64,000 bases of DNA from UBA2965 sp036526135 (GTDB lineage: Bacteria; Pseudomonadota; Gammaproteobacteria; Pseudomonadales; Azotimanducaceae): NCBI GenBank assembly GCA_036526135.1, contig DATCZA010000070.1, positions 1-64,000 of the forward strand, given 5' to 3'. A model generated the notes under the pieces. It saw only the letters and a list, made by a program, of their open reading frames with translations. It had not been told where the DNA came from and did no database searches. Positions 59,081 to 64,000 of this stretch are shown one piece after another (position 1 is the stretch's first letter; each line of letters begins with the position of its first letter). The position numbers and the translations under genes are program-made.

Positions 59081-60085
59081 ATGTCTACTTCGAACACCCG
59101 TGTCCTGCTGGCAAAGCGGCCCGTCGGACAGGCAACGCCTGACTGTTTCTCCGTGGAGACCGAGCAGCTGCCGGCCCTCGAGCCTGGCCAGGTGCGCGTC
59201 GCCGTTGAGTACATCTCGGTGGATGCCGGAACGCGCACCATGCTGCGCGGAGAGGGGTTTCATCATCAGGTGGGACTCGGGCAGACGATACTCGCGGGCG
59301 GGGTTGGCCACATCGTCGACTCGGCCGCAGATGGCTGGGAATTGGGTCAGGCAGTTCGCGGCGGGCTTGGCGCGCAGACGATCGCGACGGTCACGCCGGA
59401 ATTGATCGAGCGCGTTGACGAATCCGTAGCACCCCTGAGCGCGTATCTGGGCGTGCTGGGGGGATCCACGGGCGTGACCGCCTGGATTGGCATGCGGCGC
59501 GTCGCCAAACCTCAGCCGGGGGACGTTTTCGTGGTGTCCGCGGCGGCAGGAGCGGTGGGATCCATTGCCGGTCAGATTGCCAAACGCGACGGCGCGCGCG
59601 TCGTCGGAATCGCCGGCGGTCCCCGAAAGGTCTCCTACCTTCTCGAACGCCTAGGGTTCGACGCTGCGATCGACTACAAGAACGAGGACGTCAATGCCCG
59701 CCTGCGCGAGCTGGCGCCCGACGGGGTGAACGTCTTCTTCGACAACGTGGGCGGCCCCATCCTGGATGCCGTGCTGGACAACATCGCGATGCGGGCGAGG
59801 GTCGTCATCTGTGGAGCCATCTCGCAATACGACGATCTGGACAACGTCACCGGCCCCTCGCTCTACCTTCGGCTGGCCGAGCGCCAGTCCACCATGGAAG
59901 GGTTTGCGTTCTTTCACTTCCCTGAGAGCATTGGACCGGCGACCGAGGAGCTTGCGCGGTGGCTGGCCGACGGCGCGCTCGTTTTCGACGAGGAGATCCT
60001 GGAAGGTATAGAGCGCTACCCCGAGGCGCTTGGGTTCATGTTCGAAGGCGGCAACATAGGCAAGCTGCTCGTGAAGGCGCGTTGA
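59081..60085 (+). CDS. NADPH-dependent medium-chain reductase (CurA/LTB4 dehydrogenase-like)
   Basis: 334 residues. EYISVDAGTRTML (43-55) and GVGHIVDSAADGWELG are family-typical, AAAGAVGSIAGQIAK binds the dinucleotide, and FDNVGGPILDAVL near 219-231 is a hallmark of the group that reduces alpha,beta-unsaturated carbonyls. No structural zinc Cys are present. Cytoplasmic; could detoxify enals or saturate enones produced in the catabolic region. Confidence 0.92.
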   Translation: MSTSNTRVLLAKRPVGQATPDCFSVETEQLPALEPGQVRVAVEYISVDAGTRTMLRGEGFHHQVGLGQTILAGGVGHIVDSAADGWELGQAVRGGLGAQTIATVTPELIERVDESVAPLSAYLGVLGGSTGVTAWIGMRRVAKPQPGDVFVVSAAAGAVGSIAGQIAKRDGARVVGIAGGPRKVSYLLERLGFDAAIDYKNEDVNARLRELAPDGVNVFFDNVGGPILDAVLDNIAMRARVVICGAISQYDDLDNVTGPSLYLRLAERQSTMEGFAFFHFPESIGPATEELARWLADGALVFDEEILEGIERYPEALGFMFEGGNIGKLLVKAR

Positions 60086-60144
60086 CCAACGGGGTCGCCG
60101 CACTTTGCACCCTCTTTTGATTCGTAAACTCACAGGAAGCCAAG

Positions 60145-60762
60145 GTGTCTGAAGACTTCTCACTTCGCGAGGCGATCTACAACTGCCGGGCCATGCGCCG
60201 GATCAGGCCCGACCCCGTTCCGGAGGAACTCCTCGTCGAGCTGATCGATGCGGCGAACCAGGCGCCGTCGGGATCGAACTCCCAGAGGGCGCGATGGATC
60301 GTCGTCAGAGACCCCGCGGTCAAGCGTCAGCTGGCGGACCAGAACCGCAGGCACGCAGAGCCTTACATTGCTGCCGACGTCTCTAACCCGGCCACGCCGA
60401 AGCTGAAGAGGATGCTCGATGCCGTCGTATGGCAGATGGAGCACATGCACGAGATACCGGCGCTGATCGTCGCCTGTTTCGATTACCCCGAGAAGGTGGA
60501 GGGCATGGGCGTGTACCGCAGCGCCGGGTCCGTATGGCCTGGCATCCAGAACCTGCTGCTGACAGCTCGCGCTCTGGGCCTTGGCGCGGCGCCCACCACC
60601 CTCGCGCTCCGCGATCAGGATGCCGTTCGGAAAATTCTGAAGCTGCCTGAGACCTTTGCCGCGCTCTGCCTGATCCCGGTCGGCTATCCGATGGGGAAGT
60701 TCGGGCCCGTCACCCGAAAGCCCGTTTCTGAGGTCATGCGGTTCGACGCCTGGAACGACTAG
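60145..60762 (+). CDS. Nitroreductase family protein
   Basis: 205 residues, GTG start after an AGGAAGCC stretch. RAMRRIRPDPVP (15-26) and NQAPSGSNSQRARW (38-51) contact FMN phosphate, and GLGAAPTTLALRD plus LIPVGYPMGKFGP near the end complete the flavin site. Homodimeric NAD(P)H-dependent reduction of nitro groups, quinones or enones is expected. It follows the medium-chain reductase by 60 bases on the same strand. Confidence 0.9.
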   Translation: MSEDFSLREAIYNCRAMRRIRPDPVPEELLVELIDAANQAPSGSNSQRARWIVVRDPAVKRQLADQNRRHAEPYIAADVSNPATPKLKRMLDAVVWQMEHMHEIPALIVACFDYPEKVEGMGVYRSAGSVWPGIQNLLLTARALGLGAAPTTLALRDQDAVRKILKLPETFAALCLIPVGYPMGKFGPVTRKPVSEVMRFDAWND

Positions 60763-60803
60763 CGGCCGGTATTTTGCCCGCCGGAAGGAGGAGAAACCGA
60801 CCC

Positions 60804-61181
60804 GTGACGAGATGGATTGCTGTTCTGCTGATGCTGCTGTGGTGCCGGCCGGCACTCGGTGGTGACATCGGCGGAACCTGGAAAAACGACGCCGATCCCG
60901 TGTGGATAGAGGTCGTTCATGACGACGGCGTGGCCACCGGCACCGTGGTCCGCAACGACCGCAATCCCGCGGCGGCCGGCCGGCTGCTGCTCAAAGATCT
61001 GAAGCCGGGCGACGAAGCGAACGTCTGGCGGGGTCAGGTCTTCGCGGTGCGGCTGGGCGAGTTCAGGGACGCCCAGGTGCGCTTGACCGGCGATGACCGC
61101 ATGGAAATCCTGGTCAAGGTCGGTTTCATGAGCCGTACAGTGACCTGGACGCGGGCCGACCAGGCCGTGGGCGCGGAGTAA
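60804..61181 (+). CDS. Small exported DUF2147-like protein
   Basis: 125 residues from the GTG at 60804, with GGAGGAG about ten bases upstream. A signal peptide ends near LGG (residue 20). The rest is a beta-rich domain: GTWKNDADPVWIEV, GTVVRND, LLLKDLKPGDEANVWRGQVF and a MEILVKVGF strand, reminiscent of DUF2147, which is thought to be a lipocalin-like fold. Function unknown; assignment tentative. Confidence 0.65.
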   Translation: MTRWIAVLLMLLWCRPALGGDIGGTWKNDADPVWIEVVHDDGVATGTVVRNDRNPAAAGRLLLKDLKPGDEANVWRGQVFAVRLGEFRDAQVRLTGDDRMEILVKVGFMSRTVTWTRADQAVGAE

Positions 61182-61211
61182 GTAGCCTTTGGGGGCGGGT
61201 CGCCGGGCCCA

Positions 61212-61910
61212 TTACTCCTTGCTGGCGAAGATAGAGAACCGCGGGCCTCGCGGGTTCGGCACTTTCTGGCCTTCCGGTAATCGGCAGATTCTTTCCATTC
61301 TGGTCACGCTGCCGTCCAGGTATTCCCAGACCAGCCGCTCGCCCTCCAGGTAGCGACGCACCACGACGGGTCCCCAGCCGAAGGCGTGGAACTCGAGTAC
61401 CCCCTCGTTCCAGATCATGCTGGCCGAGGTGCGCGGGCAGTATTCCTTTTCACCGATGATGAAGAGCACGGCGCCCTCGGTGTCGTTGGTGTTCAGGCCT
61501 GCCGTGCTGTTCGGTCCGGAGTCGTGAATGATGCCGCTGCTGGTCACGACCGTGCGGGAGCCGCACTGCTCCACGCGTTCCACGTGCCCGACGAACCCGC
61601 CTTCCACCCCGACCCACAGGCCTCGAATGTCGGCTGCACCCTCCGTCAGTTGCTCGGTACAGCTTGCCAGTATCGGCAGGGGAAAGTGATCGTAGCCGCA
61701 GCCGGGCGTGTTGCCTTTGGGAATGTCGGCGGCTGCCTTCCCGCTGCCGTCGAGGAGCGGCAGATCGCAGTAGTCGATGGCGCTGCCGTCCCCGGCCAGG
61801 GTTGCCGGGTCGATGGTCAGGGCTGGGCGGGGGGAGAAGAACGCGAAGCAGAACGCGCCCAGGGTAACGACGACGAGGGTAAGGACAGCGCGGGAGACGA
61901 TCCTCGTCAC
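61212..61910 (-). CDS. Exported Cys-rich protein of unknown function
   Basis: 232 residues with an N-terminal hydrophobic segment (about 9-26), either signal or anchor. Six Cys lie in the mature part (YCDLP, GCGYD, SCTEQ, QCGSR, YCPRT and ICRLP), fitting three disulfides in the periplasm. Beta-rich, with RGLWVGVEGGFVG and VLFIIGEKEYC. No family recognised. It shares its direction with the TetR gene and lies 44 bases downstream of it. Confidence 0.65.
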   Translation of the reverse strand: MTRIVSRAVLTLVVVTLGAFCFAFFSPRPALTIDPATLAGDGSAIDYCDLPLLDGSGKAAADIPKGNTPGCGYDHFPLPILASCTEQLTEGAADIRGLWVGVEGGFVGHVERVEQCGSRTVVTSSGIIHDSGPNSTAGLNTNDTEGAVLFIIGEKEYCPRTSASMIWNEGVLEFHAFGWGPVVVRRYLEGERLVWEYLDGSVTRMERICRLPEGQKVPNPRGPRFSIFASKE

Positions 61911-61954
61911 GACAGCCTGTCAGCGCCGGGCCGCAGCATTGCGCGACCCAAACC

Positions 61955-62653
61955 TCACGCCTCGGGCCGCCCGAGGGATTCGGCGACTGCCCGGGTCTCC
62001 TGGGAAACGGGCGCGCTCAGTAGCCCCACCAACGCGTCGATGAGGCTGTGGAAGAACAGATCTGCCTGTTGGCCGCGAAAGGCGTGCCGCTGTCTGGCCT
62101 GATGGAACACGGAAGCGGAACACAGGCGCACCGCTGCCTCCATCCGGCGTTGATAGGCCTCCTCATCCAGGTGAGGCAGCGCCCGTTTCAGCAGCCCGGC
62201 CAGCTGCTGTCCGCTGGTTCCACCTCCGCCATGGGCGACCGCTCTAGCCAGAGCCGAGGTCTCCGTGAGAGCCAGCTCCTGCCCGAACGCTTTGATGTAG
62301 CGACGGAAACCCACGTCACCGCGGGCCAAGTCGAATGCAGGCCTGACCATCAGAATGCAGAGCTGGCGTAGCGGGGGGTCGGGTGTCTGAGCCAGCATCG
62401 CTTCGAGCAGCTGTCCGCGCCGGGCCTGGGTTTCCGCCGATCGCTCGGCGTGAATGGCAGAGATGAGGCCGGTGAGGCTCTTGAAATGGTACTGCAGCGC
62501 GGACTCGTTCTTCTGACCCGCTTCGCCCACGATGTCGCGAATCGACACGTTCTCGATGCCTCGTTCCGCGAACAGTTTTTCCGCGGCGCGCATCAGCGCG
62601 TCCTGGGTGGCCCTGCTTCTCGAGTGTCTACCCGCTTGGCTCTGCGCCGGCAT
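61955..62653 (-). CDS. TetR family transcriptional regulator
   Basis: 232 residues. The helix-turn-helix lies in ALMRAAEKLFAERGIENVSIRDIVGEAG, followed by ALQYHFKSLTGLISAI, about residues 19-68; the YHF motif is normal. The C-terminal ligand domain is not recognisable in detail. Its ATG follows the stop of the DsbA-like isomerase gene without a gap, so it is translated from the same transcript and probably controls that operon in response to a substrate. Confidence 0.9.
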   Translation of the reverse strand: MPAQSQAGRHSRSRATQDALMRAAEKLFAERGIENVSIRDIVGEAGQKNESALQYHFKSLTGLISAIHAERSAETQARRGQLLEAMLAQTPDPPLRQLCILMVRPAFDLARGDVGFRRYIKAFGQELALTETSALARAVAHGGGGTSGQQLAGLLKRALPHLDEEAYQRRMEAAVRLCSASVFHQARQRHAFRGQQADLFFHSLIDALVGLLSAPVSQETRAVAESLGRPEA

Positions 62654-63940
62654 CTACGTTCGGCTCGCGATTTCGTTCTCGACCCGCCAGATGCGGTCCT
62701 GTCCCCAGCACGCGAAGGCCTCGTCACTGTTTCCGCCCGAGACTCGAAAACTCGGCACGCCCCAAAGGTCTTCTTTGAGCATCGTGTTGAGGTTTTCCTC
62801 CAGTATGGCTTCCCAGTTCTCCTGCCGGCTGGCCTGCTCGAGCGCGGCCCAATCCATTCCCGCGTTTGTCGCCACCGCTCTCAGGCCTTTCTGCGTTGTG
62901 ATGTCCACGCCCTCGAACCAGGCGGCGTTGAGGTATGCGGTGACGTACTCCATCTCCCGGCCGGCTGCGGCCGCACCGGGGAGCAGAGCAAAGGCACGCT
63001 TCACCGGATCCCCGAACGGATCGACGATGGGTCCGAACGGCGCGCCATGTGCTCTCCCTTCGCGGCCGGCGTCCGTGATGATGTAGCGCTGCTTCGCGCG
63101 CGGCGCGGGAATGCCCCGCATCATCATCGGCATCACCGGCCGCACTCGAACGCAAACCCCGCTGCGTGCGATGAGGTCGAGCACGCGGGCGTGACCGATG
63201 GCCGTGTAGGGGCTGCGCAGAGACGGGAAGTACTCCAGCAGCACAGAACTGGTGTCGAGGCCGCTGGTTTCCGTTGGGGTCGGCTCGGGCACGCAAAGGG
63301 TCTCGCTGCTGCCGAAGCCCTCGTCGATCAGCCTTCGCTCCAGCAGACGAATTCGGTCGACACCCCAGAACCATTCCCCTTCGAAGTAGAACATGGCTCC
63401 CTGGTAATGCCCGAGCGCGCGGCGCAGGTCGTTTCCTTCGGCAACGGCCCGGAGGCCGTCGTGAGCGTCGGCCGGCTCGGCGATTCTCTGATCGCTCCAC
63501 AGCGCCTCGCCAATGCTGACGGCAGCGCGGGCGAAATCGTCGCGATCCAGGTGAGCTGACAGCACCCGGTTTGCCGCATCCACGGCATCGCCGGCGGGCG
63601 CGTTGATGGCGGGCGCGAACCGGGTGCCGTAATCCGCGGCCACGCTTGCGGCGTCCTTGCGTGCCCAGTGATCGAAGTGAGCGGCGCTGCCCCGGTAGTC
63701 TTCGCCTGGCTTGGAAGCCAGGTGGGGTTGAAAAGCGAGATCGTAGCGGTCGTCTAGCTCGTCGAGCTTCTGCACCGCCAGGTGACTGTAGGGATCGTCC
63801 ACCTGGTGGAAGTAGTGCACGACCGGCGGCTCGCCCTTCCTCTGCCGCAGCTTTCGCGCCTTTGCCCTCTGTTTCTCCAGATAGGCGGCCGAGGAGAGCT
63901 GGCGCATGGCAGCCGAGCGCAGTCGGGTTTTGAGTTTCAT
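62654..63940 (-). CDS. Tandem DsbA-like (2-hydroxychromene-2-carboxylate isomerase-like) protein
   Basis: 428 residues made of two thioredoxin/DsbA-fold halves. The first starts HYFHQVDDPYSHLAVQKL near residue 42, the second LEYFPSLRSPYTAIGHARVL near 235 with the insert VMPMMMRGIPAP and the late cis-Pro element GVPSFRV near 400. Neither half has a CxxC; a Ser-Pro-Tyr or Asp-Pro-Tyr takes its place, as in glutathione-dependent HCCA isomerases of aromatic catabolism. Two-domain fusions are uncommon. It is preceded by another gene three bases upstream and followed by the TetR gene. Confidence 0.8.
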   Translation of the reverse strand: MKLKTRLRSAAMRQLSSAAYLEKQRAKARKLRQRKGEPPVVHYFHQVDDPYSHLAVQKLDELDDRYDLAFQPHLASKPGEDYRGSAAHFDHWARKDAASVAADYGTRFAPAINAPAGDAVDAANRVLSAHLDRDDFARAAVSIGEALWSDQRIAEPADAHDGLRAVAEGNDLRRALGHYQGAMFYFEGEWFWGVDRIRLLERRLIDEGFGSSETLCVPEPTPTETSGLDTSSVLLEYFPSLRSPYTAIGHARVLDLIARSGVCVRVRPVMPMMMRGIPAPRAKQRYIITDAGREGRAHGAPFGPIVDPFGDPVKRAFALLPGAAAAGREMEYVTAYLNAAWFEGVDITTQKGLRAVATNAGMDWAALEQASRQENWEAILEENLNTMLKEDLWGVPSFRVSGGNSDEAFACWGQDRIWRVENEIASRT

Positions 63941-63943
63941 GGC

Positions 63944-64000
63944 TCAAGGCTCGCTAATGACGATGTCCGTGGAGTTCGCGGGCAAATCGAAGGTATGCAG
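63944..64000 (-). CDS. 3' end of a gene running off the window
   Basis: Nineteen codons including the stop read LHTFDLPANSTDIVISEP on the minus strand. The TGA ends three bases before the ATG of the DsbA-like gene, so this is very probably the upstream gene of the same operon. Too short to assign. Confidence 0.55.
   Translation of the reverse strand: MHTFDLPANSTDIVISEP

Noticed and set aside
62450..63559. 369-codon plus-strand frame opposite the DsbA-like gene
   Set aside because: Antisense shadow; the minus-strand gene fits a known fold over its full length.

Overview
The window is GC-rich, gene-dense bacterial chromosome. TonB-dependent receptors with N-terminal TonB boxes, lipoproteins and signal peptides of the Gram-negative type, a group II truncated haemoglobin, CYP153-type P450s, Rieske, Baeyer-Villiger and TauD-type oxygenases, many short-chain dehydrogenases (SDRs) and PAPS-type sulfotransferases together suggest an aerobic, probably marine or soil, heterotrophic gammaproteobacterium that attacks alkyl, terpenoid, steroid-like or aromatic compounds. 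This placement is inference. There is no rRNA, no tRNA that I can recognise, no CRISPR array, no phage and no transposase.

Region 1 (about 1-21 kb) is the most unusual. Single genes of mixed orientation are separated by copies of a roughly 95-bp hairpin repeat (161-258, 1668-1760, 3582-3680, 18936-19030, with partial copies near 1050, 3089 and 20108). All copies have the same orientation, and between them the arrangement looks like a cassette array. The same stretch holds five divergent paralogues of a small one-helix membrane protein of unknown function; one has lost its N-terminus and another runs on through an antisense neighbour. In the middle lies a two-gene operon (5033-7458): an orphan UrtA-type urea/amide-binding lipoprotein, overlapping by four bases with a gene for a pentameric ligand-gated ion channel of the Cys-loop (Pro-loop) superfamily. 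This is the best candidate here for a little-described sensory system. At 10.4-13.5 kb two CYP153-like P450 genes flank a truncated haemoglobin gene. They converge on a minus-strand group: cold-shock protein, TrpB2-type tryptophan synthase beta chain, TonB-dependent receptor and AhpD-like protein.

Region 2 (21-30 kb) is mixed metabolism: a third P450 abutting a decayed GST gene, an amidase, adenine phosphoribosyltransferase, a methyltransferase with a signal peptide, a DUF411 metal-binding protein, a GFA-fold protein, a SnoaL-like protein and a homocysteine methyltransferase-like protein with an altered zinc site.

Region 3 (30-53 kb) is an oxygenase-rich accessory region: two Baeyer-Villiger-type flavin monooxygenases, an SRPBCC protein, a TauD-type dioxygenase, a Rieske oxygenase, an EthD protein, three SDRs, a glycoside hydrolase, one intact and one broken sulfotransferase, a cupin, a carotenoid oxygenase, a flavin-binding protein and a 992-residue TonB-dependent receptor. 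It also contains three gene relics: a methyltransferase without its core, a sulfotransferase without its PAPS loop, and a secreted repeat protein with a nonsense codon and a frameshift. It therefore looks like a region of gene gain and decay.

Region 4 (53-64 kb) is more ordinary: a small-molecule kinase, a cation efflux protein overlapping a YVTN beta-propeller gene, a HAD phosphatase, a crotonase, inorganic pyrophosphatase, a medium-chain reductase, a nitroreductase, small secreted proteins, and a TetR regulator directly behind a tandem DsbA-like isomerase gene.
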